Assembly (NCBI GenBank): GCA_900543915.1
Contig: UQTB01000001.1
Location: 62,001 to 126,000 of the forward strand
Direction: 5' to 3'
Length of the DNA stretch: 64,000 nucleotides
Origin: an uncultured Eubacteriales bacterium
GTDB taxonomy: Bacteria > Bacillota > Clostridia > Christensenellales > Borkfalkiaceae
Shown: piece by piece, positions 9,063 through 17,066 of the stretch
Layout of the letters: each line of letters opens with the position of its first letter
How positions within the stretch are numbered: the stretch's first letter is position 1
The notes under the pieces: model-generated
The model's database searches: none
What the model was told of the DNA's origin: nothing
Seen by the model: the letters and a program-made list of their open reading frames with translations, nothing else
Position numbers and translations under genes: made by a program

Positions 9063-9920
9063 ATGAAATTAGGCGTAATTGCCGACTGTCTGAAACTGCC
9101 GCTGGCGGAAGCCGTTGAAAAAGCGGCCGCGCTGAAGCTGGACGGCGTACAGATCTACGCGACCGGCGGAGCGTTTTCGCCCGGCGTGCTCACAGACAGG
9201 GAAAAGGCTTTTTATCGGGACTTGCTTGCGCGTACGGGGCTTACCGTAAGCGCGCTGTGCGGCGACATGGGAGGACACGGATTTGAAATCGCCGCGGATA
9301 ACCGGGAGCGGATCGAAAAGACGAAGCGGATCGTCGATCTTGCAGCAGAATTCGGGAGCAGAGTGGTCACGACACATATCGGCGTGATTCCCTCCGATCC
9401 GAAGGAACCGCGTTACCGGATCATGCTCGATGCACTCGCAGCCTGCGGAGCCTATGCGCACGAAAACGGCGTGACCCTGGCAATCGAAACGGGGCCGGAA
9501 CCCGCTGCGGTTCTGAAGGGGTTCATCGACCGCATACCAGCCGGGGTCGGCGTCAATTTTGACCCGGCGAACTTCGTCATGGTGACGGGGCAGGATGTCG
9601 TCGAAGCCGTATTTCTGCTGAGAGATTCTATCGTGCATACGCATGTAAAGGACGGAGTCATGCTCCGCAAAACGGATCCTAAGATCATTTATGACTGTTT
9701 TGCGGAGGGCGGAATCGAAGCTCTGAACGTTGCGGATTATTTTACCGAAACGCCCATCGGCGAAGGGAACGTTCCCTTCCGCGCATATCTGAACGCCTTG
9801 AAAGAAATCAAATACGACGGGTTTTTGACCATCGAGCGAGAGGCCGGTTCAGAGCCGATCGGCGATATCGAAAACGCGATCGCATATATCAAAAATCTAT
9901 TGGAAGAGGTATCACAATGA
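9063..9920 (+). CDS. Sugar phosphate isomerase/epimerase family protein (xylose isomerase-like TIM barrel)
   Basis: Protein of 285 residues, the common length for the AP-endonuclease-2/xylose isomerase-like barrel family. It has a perfect ribosome site (AGGAGG, 5 bases before ATG). Metal-binding residues typical of the family are visible: ETGPEP (Glu at strand 5), NFDPANF (Asp), HTHVKD (His) and IEREAGSEP (Glu) at the C terminus. Such proteins isomerise, epimerise or dehydrate keto-sugars, and some act with Gfo/Idh enzymes on 3-keto-glycosides. It overlaps the next Gfo/Idh gene by ATGA. The cluster supports a sugar-oxidation and isomerisation pathway; the individual substrate is not defined. 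Confidence 0.85.
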   Translation: MKLGVIADCLKLPLAEAVEKAAALKLDGVQIYATGGAFSPGVLTDREKAFYRDLLARTGLTVSALCGDMGGHGFEIAADNRERIEKTKRIVDLAAEFGSRVVTTHIGVIPSDPKEPRYRIMLDALAACGAYAHENGVTLAIETGPEPAAVLKGFIDRIPAGVGVNFDPANFVMVTGQDVVEAVFLLRDSIVHTHVKDGVMLRKTDPKIIYDCFAEGGIEALNVADYFTETPIGEGNVPFRAYLNALKEIKYDGFLTIEREAGSEPIGDIENAIAYIKNLLEEVSQ

Positions 9921-10990
9921 ATGAAAAAATCGTCGCCGCAGTGATCGGCTGCGGCAGAATCGCCACCAACGGTCATTTCCCTGCGCTGAAAAACCTGGGA
10001 AATGTCAGAATCAAATACGCCTGCGATCTCATTTCGGAAAAGGCGGAGGCGAAAAAGCGCGAATATCCCGGGCTGGTTGAAAATGCGATAACCGATTACC
10101 GGATCGCGCTGGAAGATCCCGAGACAGAGGTGATTTTTGTCCTGACGCCGAACTTCGCGCATTATACGATCGCGATGGAGGCACTCTCGGCAGGAAAGCA
10201 CGTCTTCTGCGAAAAGCCCATCACCGTCAATTACGAGCTGTCCTGCAAGATGGCGGAAAAGGCGCATACAACGGGGAAACTCCTGAACATCGGCGTCTGC
10301 AACCGCTATAACAGGGCGGTGGAACTGTTGGAGGAAATGAACCGCAGGGGAAAGTTCGGCAAAATCTATCACGTATACTGCTCGTTCAGGAGCTACCGCT
10401 GCATCCCCGGATTGGGCGGAGATTTTACGAATAAAAAGCAATCGGGCGGCGGCGTTCTGATCGACTGGGGAGTGCATTTCCTCGATCTCGTACTGTACGT
10501 GCTCGGAGGGGCAAAAATCAGAACCGTCACCTGCGACGCTTACAGCGAAATGGCGAAAGACATATCCTCTTACAGCTATACCAGCATGTGGGCGGAAGAC
10601 ACGAAAAATCCGAACGGCGTAAACGACGTGGAGGACTTTATCAGCGGGCATATCCGCACGGATAAAGCGTCTGTTTCCTTTAACGGCGCTTGGGCGCAAA
10701 ACATCGATCAGGAGGAGATGTTCGTCGATTTTCTGGGAGACAAAGGGGGCGCGCGGCTCTCGTACGGCGGTCATTTTACGTTTTATACGACGGATGAAAG
10801 CGGCGTGCTGCAGACGGTAAAACCGACTTTCAATATCCCGAATCAGATCGAATGCGAAGACCGCGCCTTTTTGCAGGCGGTAAGGGAAAATAAAAAGACA
10901 AAGACGCACATCGACTGTATTCTGGAAAGTGCAAAACTGCTGGACGCGCTGTACGAATCCGCAGAGAAAAAAGCAGAGATCCGCTTTTAG
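9917..10990 (+). CDS. Gfo/Idh/MocA family oxidoreductase, second copy
   Basis: Protein of 357 residues, with Rossmann motif AVIGCGRIATNGHFPAL, the family lysine in CEKPITVNYE, and SGGGVLIDWGVHFLDLVLYVLGG carrying the catalytic Asp/His region. Its sequence is clearly different from the copy at 8019, so it probably has a different substrate or opposite reaction direction. It is coupled to the isomerase gene by a 4-base overlap and is followed after 9 bases by a third family member. Together with the upstream enzymes it suggests a route in which a sugar or glycoside is oxidised, rearranged and reduced. Confidence 0.88.
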   Translation: MNEKIVAAVIGCGRIATNGHFPALKNLGNVRIKYACDLISEKAEAKKREYPGLVENAITDYRIALEDPETEVIFVLTPNFAHYTIAMEALSAGKHVFCEKPITVNYELSCKMAEKAHTTGKLLNIGVCNRYNRAVELLEEMNRRGKFGKIYHVYCSFRSYRCIPGLGGDFTNKKQSGGGVLIDWGVHFLDLVLYVLGGAKIRTVTCDAYSEMAKDISSYSYTSMWAEDTKNPNGVNDVEDFISGHIRTDKASVSFNGAWAQNIDQEEMFVDFLGDKGGARLSYGGHFTFYTTDESGVLQTVKPTFNIPNQIECEDRAFLQAVRENKKTKTHIDCILESAKLLDALYESAEKKAEIRF

Positions 10991-10999
10991 GGAGTTATT

Positions 11000-11863
11000 A
11001 TGATTAAAATCGGGTTTATAGATAATTTTCTGAGCGAATGGCACGCAAACAATTACCCTGAGATGATTCGCAGCAATGCGAAAGCGAAAGAATACGGCAT
11101 GGATGTCTGCTTTGCCTATGCGAAGACGGAAGTGTCGCCTTACGACGGCGTGACTACGGACGAATGGTGTCAAAAATACGGCGTTATGCGCATGAACTCG
11201 ATCGAGGAACTGGTGGATCGGTCTGACTGCATCGTCGTTTTGTCTCCTGATAACCCGGAACTCCATTTTGAATTGTCCGAATATGCGCTGAAAAGCGGAA
11301 AACCCACTTACATCGATAAGACGTTCGCTCCCGACCGCGCCGAGGCGGAAAGAATTTTTCAAGTCGCGGCGGATAACGGCACGCCCGTATATTCCAGCTC
11401 TTCGCTGCGTTTCGCTTCCGAGCTGGAGGCTTACCGCCGGGAAGATTGCCTGCCGAAATCCTGCATCGCGGTGGGGCCGTATCTCTTCGATATCTATGCA
11501 ATCCATATTTTTGAGATCATCTGCACGGTGATGAAAACGGGAGCAAAGAGGATGATGGCGGTACAGAACACGAAAAACCGCATTCTCCTCGTCGATTACG
11601 GCGAAGAGCGGCTCGCTTCATTCGTCCAGATGCACACGGACGACAACGGCGTACCGTTTGAGGTTTCCGTCGAGATGGAAGACGGAACTTCCCGTTTCCA
11701 CATGATCGGAGAGGACTATTTCCGCAGATTCATCGATGCGCTGGTAGGGTTTTTCATCGACAGAAAACCCGTCGTCCCGTCCGGTGAGACGGCAGATCTC
11801 ATGAGTATGCTGGAAACCGCAAAAAAGGCGCTTGCCTCTCCTTATACCTGGTACAGCCTTTAA
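11000..11863 (+). CDS. Divergent Gfo/Idh/MocA-like protein with degenerate nucleotide site
   Basis: Protein of 287 residues, about 60 to 70 residues shorter than the family norm. It has an N-terminal Rossmann-like fold (SDCIVVLSPDNPELHFELSEYALKSGK then YIDKTFAPD, where DKT replaces the usual EKP) and a C-terminal block with YAIHIFEII that may keep the family histidine. The first loop reads KIGFIDNFLSEW and lacks the Gly-x-Gly-x-x-Gly motif needed for normal dinucleotide binding. It may be a non-catalytic partner, or bind another ligand. The ribosome site AGGGAG is good. It is the last gene of the operon; no clear terminator follows before the next promoter at 11912. Confidence 0.6.
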   Translation: MIKIGFIDNFLSEWHANNYPEMIRSNAKAKEYGMDVCFAYAKTEVSPYDGVTTDEWCQKYGVMRMNSIEELVDRSDCIVVLSPDNPELHFELSEYALKSGKPTYIDKTFAPDRAEAERIFQVAADNGTPVYSSSSLRFASELEAYRREDCLPKSCIAVGPYLFDIYAIHIFEIICTVMKTGAKRMMAVQNTKNRILLVDYGEERLASFVQMHTDDNGVPFEVSVEMEDGTSRFHMIGEDYFRRFIDALVGFFIDRKPVVPSGETADLMSMLETAKKALASPYTWYSL

Positions 11864-11911
11864 AAAGGAAAGGGAATACAAGCGTTTTTCCGGTTCTTTT
11901 CCGCGTTTCGC

Positions 11912-11948
11912 TTTACATTCCGGAAACATTCGGATATAATAAATCCGA
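11912..11948 (+). promoter_or_regulatory. Sigma-A promoter with overlapping inverted repeat upstream of the DtxR-like gene
   Basis: TTTACA at 11912-11917 and TATAAT at 11935-11940 are separated by 17 bases. An inverted repeat TCGGAT-N7-ATCCGA (11930-11935 and 11943-11948) covers the -10 box and is well placed as an autoregulatory operator. The operator role is inferred. Confidence 0.65.
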
Positions 11949-11958
11949 GGAGAAAATT

Positions 11959-12327
11959 ATGAGAACACGCGAATCGGAAGAAATGTACCTGGAAACCATC
12001 CTGATTTTACAGGGGAAAAAGAAAAACGTGCGCTCCATCGACGTCGTGGAGGAGATTAACTATGCGAAATCGAGCGTGTCGCGCGCGGTGAATCTGCTGG
12101 AAAAGAAGGGATATATCAGATTTGACGAATTCGGATATATTCACTTTACCGAAGAGGGGAAAAAACGCGCCGAAGATGTGTACGAAAAACACAACGTTCT
12201 GACCGCTTTTTTTCAGAAAATCGGCGCGACACCCGAATCGGCGGAATATAACGCATGCCGCATCGAGCATGTGATCAGTCCGGACATGTTCGATCTTATC
12301 AAAAATTATTGCAGTGAAACGAAATAA
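11959..12327 (+). CDS. Short DtxR/IdeR-family metal-dependent transcriptional regulator
   Basis: Protein of 122 residues: a winged helix (VRSIDVVEEINYAKSSVSRAVNLLEKKGYI, about 24-53) followed by a dimerisation and metal-binding helical domain, without the SH3-like third domain of DtxR. Aligning by eye to known members, the primary metal site appears as Met9, Cys100, Glu103 and His104, with His78 also kept. Met and Cys at the first two positions are the iron-type pattern of DtxR and IdeR, whereas MntR has Asp and Glu there. It therefore probably senses ferrous iron. The gene has its own promoter and operator-like repeat and lies just upstream of an operon whose enzymes are predicted to carry Fe-S clusters, which makes that operon a possible target. 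Confidence 0.75.
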   Translation: MRTRESEEMYLETILILQGKKKNVRSIDVVEEINYAKSSVSRAVNLLEKKGYIRFDEFGYIHFTEEGKKRAEDVYEKHNVLTAFFQKIGATPESAEYNACRIEHVISPDMFDLIKNYCSETK

Positions 12328-12357
12328 GAAGGGATTTTATGCCCTTCTTTTTTTATT
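12321..12357 (+). terminator. Rho-independent terminator after the DtxR-like gene
   Basis: Stem AGAAGGG (12327-12333) pairs with CCCTTCT (12342-12348), followed by a T tract. It isolates the regulator gene from the next operon. Confidence 0.8.
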
Positions 12358-12403
12358 TCGCCAAATTTATCCATTCTTTTTAAAGAGAAAAACCGGACAT
12401 ATA

Positions 12404-12432
12404 TTGACAAAATACAAATAATCGGTTACAAT
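12404..12432 (+). promoter_or_regulatory. Sigma-A promoter of the flavoprotein/aconitase X operon
   Basis: TTGACA at 12404-12409, 17-base spacer, TACAAT at 12427-12432; the first gene starts at 12460 after a GGAGG ribosome site. Confidence 0.75.
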
Positions 12433-12459
12433 AAAATCATAAAAAAATGGAGGCTTTCT

Positions 12460-14718
12460 ATGGGTTACGAGGAAAAACTGAAACAGCTTGCCGATAACTA
12501 CGGGGATTGGTGGGAAAAAGGCTTTCAAACGCCGCGCATGACGAGCGAACTGTATCCTTACGATAAGATGTTCAGCCCGATCCGCGTCAACAATCTGACC
12601 TTGAAAAACAGGCTTGTGATGGCGCCGATGGGCAATATCGACATGTGCGAAGAGACCGGGCGCCCGAATCAGAAGATGCTCAAATACTTTGAAGAGCGCG
12701 CTAAAGGCGGCGTGGGGCTGATTACTTCCGGTTTAATTCCCGTGACGTTCGGGATTGACAAATCTCTCATTGAACTGGGAGAACTTTCCTATTTTCCGAG
12801 AATCGATCGCAGCCGCACCGTCTATTCCGCGTGGCGGGATCTCGCCGGAATGTGCCACGCGCACGGAAGCGCCTTCTTCATTCAGCTGACGGCAGGGCTG
12901 GGGCGCGTCGGAAACCCGCAGTGTCTCGTCAATCAGCTGAAATTTCCGCGCAGCGCGTCGTTTAACCCCAACTGGTATATGAAAGAAGTTCCCTGCCTGC
13001 GTCTTTCCGACCGCAGTCTCCGTAAGATCATCAAGCGGATTGGGCAGGGTAGTGCGGATGCAAAAGCCGCAAATATCGACGGCGTCTATCTGCACGGACA
13101 TGAGGGGTATCTGATCGAACAGATCTCCAATCCCGCCTTCAACCGCAGAAAGCTCGGTCATTTCGCCAATTACGAGACTTTCGGCATAGAGATGATCCGT
13201 GAGATCAGAAAGAGAGTGGGGCCGGACTTTCCGATCATGTACCGCATCGATCTGAGTCTGGCGCTCAACGCTACCTATAAAGACAGGATGAAGTCGACAA
13301 AGCCGCTGAAAAAATTTCAGAACGAGCGCACGGTCGAACAGACGCTTTCCTACATGGAAAAACTCGTGCAGGCGGGCGTTGATATGTTCGACGTCGATCT
13401 CGGCTGTTACGACAACTGGTGGCTCCCGCATCCGCCCGCTTCCATGCCGGCGGGATGCTTTTTGGATATTTCGGAGATCGCGAAGAAGCATTTTAAGGAA
13501 AGGAACGTCAAATCCAACAAGGGGTTGGAAGTTCCCGTTGTCGCAGTCGGCAAACTCGGATATCCCGACTTCGCCGAACAGGCGCTGCGGGATGAAAAGT
13601 GCGATATGATCATGCTCGGCCGCCCCTTGCTGGCGGACGCCGACTGGTGCAACAAAGCCTATGCCGGAAAGGTACGCGATATCCGGCCGTGTATCGGCTG
13701 TCAGGAAGGCTGCCTCAACGAATTTGTGGAAGGCGGGCATCCGCAGTGCGCGGTCAATCCGAGGACGGCTTTTGAAGAGGAATACAGCGCGGAAATTCCG
13801 AAGGCGGAAACGCTGAAACGCGTCGCCGTAATCGGAGCGGGTCCGGCGGGCATGACGGCCGCGGAAACGCTGGTTGCGCGCGGGCACACCGTGGATCTGT
13901 ATGAAAAGAGCGGATCGGTCGGCGGAAACGTGGATCCCGGCAGTAAGGCGAAGATCAAATACGAGATGAAAAACTATCTCGATTATCTCCGCTATACCGC
14001 CGAAAAATTAAAGGAGAGCGGCAGATTTAACCTTTACTGCAACTGTGCGCCGACGGCGGAGGAACTGAAAGAAAAGAAGTACGATTCCATCGTCATTGCG
14101 ACGGGCAGCAAGCAGAAGCGTCCGCCGGTGGAGGGAATCGAGGGAAGCAACGTTGTCTTTGCGGTGGATGTGCTGCAAAATCCCGAGCTGGCGGAAAAGG
14201 CAGAGCACATCGCCGTGATCGGAGGAGGCGTCGTCGGCGCGGAAACCGCTTATTATCTGGCGTATGAAATGAACAAGCCGGTGACCGTGGTTGAAATGGA
14301 TAAATTCATCATGAATCATACCTGCACGGCGAACCGCGGGCATATTATTCACTATCTCGAGGAAAAAGGCGTTGAACTGCTGAATTGCACAAAGCTCGTC
14401 AAAGTGGAAACGGACGGCGTTGTGCTCAGCAAAAACTATCATAAAAACGTCCCCGATCCTTATAACACCTGGGCGCCGATTTTGCCGGAAAACATCATCA
14501 ATCCCATGGAAAAGAAGGTGAAACCGCAGTACAAAGAGCTGAAGGTAAAGTGCGATCTGGTCGTCCTGGCGACCGGCGTTTCCAGCGATAACGAGCTTTA
14601 TTACGAATTGCTGAAGACGCATGCCGCGCCTGAAATTTTCAACGTAGGCGACAGCTTCAAGGGAGCAAAGGTCTTTGAAGCCGTCAGAAGCGCATACCGC
14701 AAAGCGAGAACGATATAA
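12460..14718 (+). CDS. Old-yellow-enzyme family NADH:flavin oxidoreductase with FAD/NAD domain (2,4-dienoyl-CoA reductase/BaiCD-like)
   Basis: Protein of 752 residues. The N-terminal FMN barrel starts at YDKMFSPIRVNNLTLKNRLVMAPMGN. It is followed by a 4Fe-4S cysteine cluster CIGCQEGC plus a later Cys (about residues 409-428), then an FAD/NAD module with two Rossmann motifs, VAVIGAGPAGMTAAE (about 450) and IAVIGGGVVGAETAYY (about 583). This is the layout of 2,4-dienoyl-CoA reductase, trimethylamine dehydrogenase and bile-acid BaiCD/BaiH enzymes, which reduce activated C=C bonds. An extra N-terminal stretch of about 35 residues is present. It is longer than the usual 640 to 680 residues. It is co-transcribed with aconitase X, suggesting that it reduces the alkene made by that dehydratase; the substrate is unknown. 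Confidence 0.85.
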   Translation: MGYEEKLKQLADNYGDWWEKGFQTPRMTSELYPYDKMFSPIRVNNLTLKNRLVMAPMGNIDMCEETGRPNQKMLKYFEERAKGGVGLITSGLIPVTFGIDKSLIELGELSYFPRIDRSRTVYSAWRDLAGMCHAHGSAFFIQLTAGLGRVGNPQCLVNQLKFPRSASFNPNWYMKEVPCLRLSDRSLRKIIKRIGQGSADAKAANIDGVYLHGHEGYLIEQISNPAFNRRKLGHFANYETFGIEMIREIRKRVGPDFPIMYRIDLSLALNATYKDRMKSTKPLKKFQNERTVEQTLSYMEKLVQAGVDMFDVDLGCYDNWWLPHPPASMPAGCFLDISEIAKKHFKERNVKSNKGLEVPVVAVGKLGYPDFAEQALRDEKCDMIMLGRPLLADADWCNKAYAGKVRDIRPCIGCQEGCLNEFVEGGHPQCAVNPRTAFEEEYSAEIPKAETLKRVAVIGAGPAGMTAAETLVARGHTVDLYEKSGSVGGNVDPGSKAKIKYEMKNYLDYLRYTAEKLKESGRFNLYCNCAPTAEELKEKKYDSIVIATGSKQKRPPVEGIEGSNVVFAVDVLQNPELAEKAEHIAVIGGGVVGAETAYYLAYEMNKPVTVVEMDKFIMNHTCTANRGHIIHYLEEKGVELLNCTKLVKVETDGVVLSKNYHKNVPDPYNTWAPILPENIINPMEKKVKPQYKELKVKCDLVVLATGVSSDNELYYELLKTHAAPEIFNVGDSFKGAKVFEAVRSAYRKARTI

Positions 14719-14730
14719 GGAGATTGATCG

Positions 14731-16020
14731 ATGGAATTCAAAATGAAACTGACGGATGAACAAAAAGCGATTTTGAACGGCCGCGACGGCGAAGTGATGG
14801 CGAAAGTCATGGAGACGGTAGTCATGTACGGCGATATTTTCGGCGCGGAAAAGCTGGTGCCCGTCACGCATGCAGACGGCCATTTGGTCACGAGCTTCGG
14901 GATTTCTCTCATGAAGCCCCTGTTTTCCACAATGGAAAAACTGAATGCCGCGGGAATTAAGACAAAGGGCAAGCTCACCGTCGACCCGCGTCCCCTGGAA
15001 TATGAAAACGTGAAATGCAACCTGCTGGAAAAAATCGGTTTCCACGTCATGTATTCCAAACAGAAGGAATACGAGGAACAGCTGATGAAAGTCGGGCTGC
15101 GCGATAGAGATTCCTTTACCTGCACCTGTTATCTGGACGAGGTGGGAAATCAGCCGAAGAAGGGAGACGTTCTTTCCTGGGCGGAAAGCAGCGCCGTCGT
15201 ATTTGCAAACTCCGTTCTGGGGGCCCGCTGCAACCGCAACAGCGGCATGCTGGATCTGTTCGGATCGATCATCGGTTATGTACCGTATTTCGGCTTGGTG
15301 ACGGACGAGGGGCGTAAAGCGACCTGGAAAGTATACGTCAAGACGACGTCGAAACCGGAGGCGCAGATACTCGGAAGCGCGATCGGCATGAAAGTCATGG
15401 AGGAAGTTCCCTATGTTTACGGTCTGGATCAGTGGATCGGAAACGAGCTGAACGACGAGACGGTATCTTATCTCAAAGATTTCGGGGCGGCGACTGCCAG
15501 CAACGGCGCAGTCGGCTTGTATCATATCGACGGACTGACACCGGAGGCGAAGGAGAGCGGGGAAGCGCTGATTACAGAGGATGCAAAAACCTACATAATC
15601 GACGATGAAGAATTGGAACGCGTCTATAAGAGCTATCCCGTTATGTGGAAAAATCCGGACGCGAAACCCAATCTCTGTTTTATCGGATGCCCGCACTTAT
15701 CCTATCGGCAGCTCTGCAACTGGACGGAAATACTGGAAAAATCGCTGAATGAGACGGGACGGAACAAGGTGGTGCTGACGACGATCATGACGACCAGCCC
15801 GCAGGTAAAAAAGAAATTTATGGCGACGCCCTATTATCAGAAACTGACCGGAATGGGGGTAAAAGTCGCAAGCATCTGTCCTCTGATGTTTACGAATAAT
15901 CCCATGACGAAAAAACGCGTCATCCTGACAAACAGCAATAAGCTCAGAACATATTCGACCGCGCGGTACTTCAAAGACGAAAAAATTGCTGCGATTATAA
16001 CCGGAAAGGAGGGAATCTGA
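14731..16020 (+). CDS. Aconitase X catalytic subunit (DUF521)
   Basis: Protein of 429 residues with features of the aconitase X large domain: LVPVTHADGHLVTSFG near the start, FANSVLGARCNRNSGMLDLFGSIIGYVPYFG near residue 155-185, and GCPHLSYRQL near 320. Characterised relatives dehydrate small hydroxy acids: cis-3-hydroxy-L-proline dehydratase in bacteria, and phosphomevalonate dehydratase in archaea, using an Fe-S cluster. Here the large and small domains are separate genes (type II layout). A Cys stands in GARCNR where Thr is more common in bacterial members, possibly a cluster ligand. The ATG has AAGGAG upstream, 12 bases after the flavoprotein stop. The substrate cannot be named. Confidence 0.85.
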   Translation: MEFKMKLTDEQKAILNGRDGEVMAKVMETVVMYGDIFGAEKLVPVTHADGHLVTSFGISLMKPLFSTMEKLNAAGIKTKGKLTVDPRPLEYENVKCNLLEKIGFHVMYSKQKEYEEQLMKVGLRDRDSFTCTCYLDEVGNQPKKGDVLSWAESSAVVFANSVLGARCNRNSGMLDLFGSIIGYVPYFGLVTDEGRKATWKVYVKTTSKPEAQILGSAIGMKVMEEVPYVYGLDQWIGNELNDETVSYLKDFGAATASNGAVGLYHIDGLTPEAKESGEALITEDAKTYIIDDEELERVYKSYPVMWKNPDAKPNLCFIGCPHLSYRQLCNWTEILEKSLNETGRNKVVLTTIMTTSPQVKKKFMATPYYQKLTGMGVKVASICPLMFTNNPMTKKRVILTNSNKLRTYSTARYFKDEKIAAIITGKEGI

Positions 16021-16022
16021 TC

Positions 16023-16463
16023 ATGAAGGAATTTAAAGGAAGAGTGCTCGCCGCGGGGAATTGGAAGGGGGAGGCCGTCGTCTCCCGCCAGGGCGTCAAC
16101 ACTTTGGCGACCTTTCAGAAAAGCGCTCTGAAAAACGCAAAGGAAGTAATCGTATCCGATCAGAACAATCCGGATATTTTCGGGAAAAATATCACGGGTA
16201 AAGCATTGTGCCTCCCGATTACGATCGGTTCGACGACGGGCGGTCTCGTCATTCAGACAATCTGCGCCATGAAAATCAATCCCGCCGCTTTTTTGTTCAG
16301 CGAGCATATCGACAGCTTGGCTGCAAGCGGTATTGTGCTTGCAAAGATCTGGGAGAACAGCGACGTGATCGCCATCGATCAGCTCGGGGACGAATTTCTG
16401 AAGTCGGTTCAAACGGGCGATACGGTGGAAATCAAGGAAGACGGCAGTGTGATCGTCGGCTGA
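16023..16463 (+). CDS. Aconitase X swivel-domain small subunit (DUF126)
   Basis: Protein of 146 residues matching the aconitase X small, swivelling domain: GRVLAAGNWKGEAVVS at the N terminus, GKNITGKALCLPITIGSTTGGLVIQTI around 55-85 with the active-site Ser/Thr loop, and a C-terminal GDTVEIKEDGSVIVG strand typical of this domain. It starts 2 bases after the large-subunit stop, so the two form one heteromeric enzyme. Its stop is followed closely by an inverted repeat with a T-rich tail that should end the operon. Confidence 0.85.
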   Translation: MKEFKGRVLAAGNWKGEAVVSRQGVNTLATFQKSALKNAKEVIVSDQNNPDIFGKNITGKALCLPITIGSTTGGLVIQTICAMKINPAAFLFSEHIDSLAASGIVLAKIWENSDVIAIDQLGDEFLKSVQTGDTVEIKEDGSVIVG

Positions 16464-16488
16464 CCGGCTCGGTATAATTTTTGACATT

Positions 16489-16544
16489 CGGCAGATATTA
16501 GTAATGTGTTTAGCATTTATCTGATATCTGCCGTTTATTTTTTA
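16489..16544 (+). terminator. Terminator-like inverted repeat after aconitase X, overlapping the next gene's start
   Basis: CGGCAGATAT (16489-16498) pairs perfectly with ATATCTGCCG (16524-16533), with a 25-base loop and a following TTTATTTTTT. The GTG start of the next open frame (16506) lies inside the loop. Confidence 0.6.
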
Positions 16545-17066
16545 CTGATTTTTCCCTTATTCTGTACGATGACGGGATATTACGATCGATGCTGCAAAAA
16601 AATTTTTTTATCCGTCTATCTCTTTTGGAGCTTTCGGATTTGGAGCGGTTATCTCTCGCTGGAAAAGGGGAAAGCCGTGTTTCACTATTCGGATAAAAAG
16701 GCGAAAATACTGCGGTTTCAATCTCCCGAAGCGATCAGAAAACAGTTCGACACCACAAAGGGAATCGAATTGTACGGAATCGAGCTCTATACGGAATACG
16801 GCAGTGAAAATCATCTTGCCGTGCCGTTCGCTGCGGGGATGATCCAAAAAATTATTCTCGATATCGTCTTTTCCGTGATGAAAGCGAAACGGGATTTCAT
16901 GGCTTTAAAGAGCAATACGCTGTTGGTTGAAGACGATACCCGATTAAAAGTCGCCGTAAAAATGACGCTTTTATTAAATCTGCTCACGATAGTGATGATA
17001 TTGATAAAAAAGGGAATGGAGAAATTGATTTATGCAGGAAAAGGAATACAGAGAAAACAAAATTAA
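16506..17066 (+). CDS. DUF2953-like membrane protein
   Basis: Protein of 186 residues read from GTG at 16506, with a hydrophobic N-terminal segment (about 3-21), a YLFWSFRIWSGYLSLEKGK block, and a second hydrophobic segment near 155-172. Size, pattern and its place directly before ytfJ fit the DUF2953 proteins found next to ytfJ in sporulating Firmicutes. The molecular function is unknown. No Shine-Dalgarno sequence is seen and the GTG is inside a terminator-like hairpin, so the start is uncertain; an ATG at 16569 would drop the first membrane segment. It overlaps ytfJ by 35 bases. Confidence 0.65.
   Translation: MFSIYLISAVYFLLIFPLFCTMTGYYDRCCKKIFLSVYLFWSFRIWSGYLSLEKGKAVFHYSDKKAKILRFQSPEAIRKQFDTTKGIELYGIELYTEYGSENHLAVPFAAGMIQKIILDIVFSVMKAKRDFMALKSNTLLVEDDTRLKVAVKMTLLLNLLTIVMILIKKGMEKLIYAGKGIQRKQN

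Noticed and set aside
9737..11506. 589-codon minus-strand open frame
   Set aside because: It is antisense to three coupled Gfo/Idh and isomerase genes with clear family motifs, has no ribosome site and a low-complexity, Arg/Phe/Val-rich translation typical of a shadow frame.
14008..15696. 562-codon minus-strand open frame
   Set aside because: It spans the opposite strand of two different genes (flavoprotein and aconitase X), so it cannot be a real single gene.
16481..16507. TTGACA as a promoter for the DUF2953-like gene
   Set aside because: No acceptable -10 box lies 16 to 18 bases downstream; the region is better explained as the terminator of the preceding operon.
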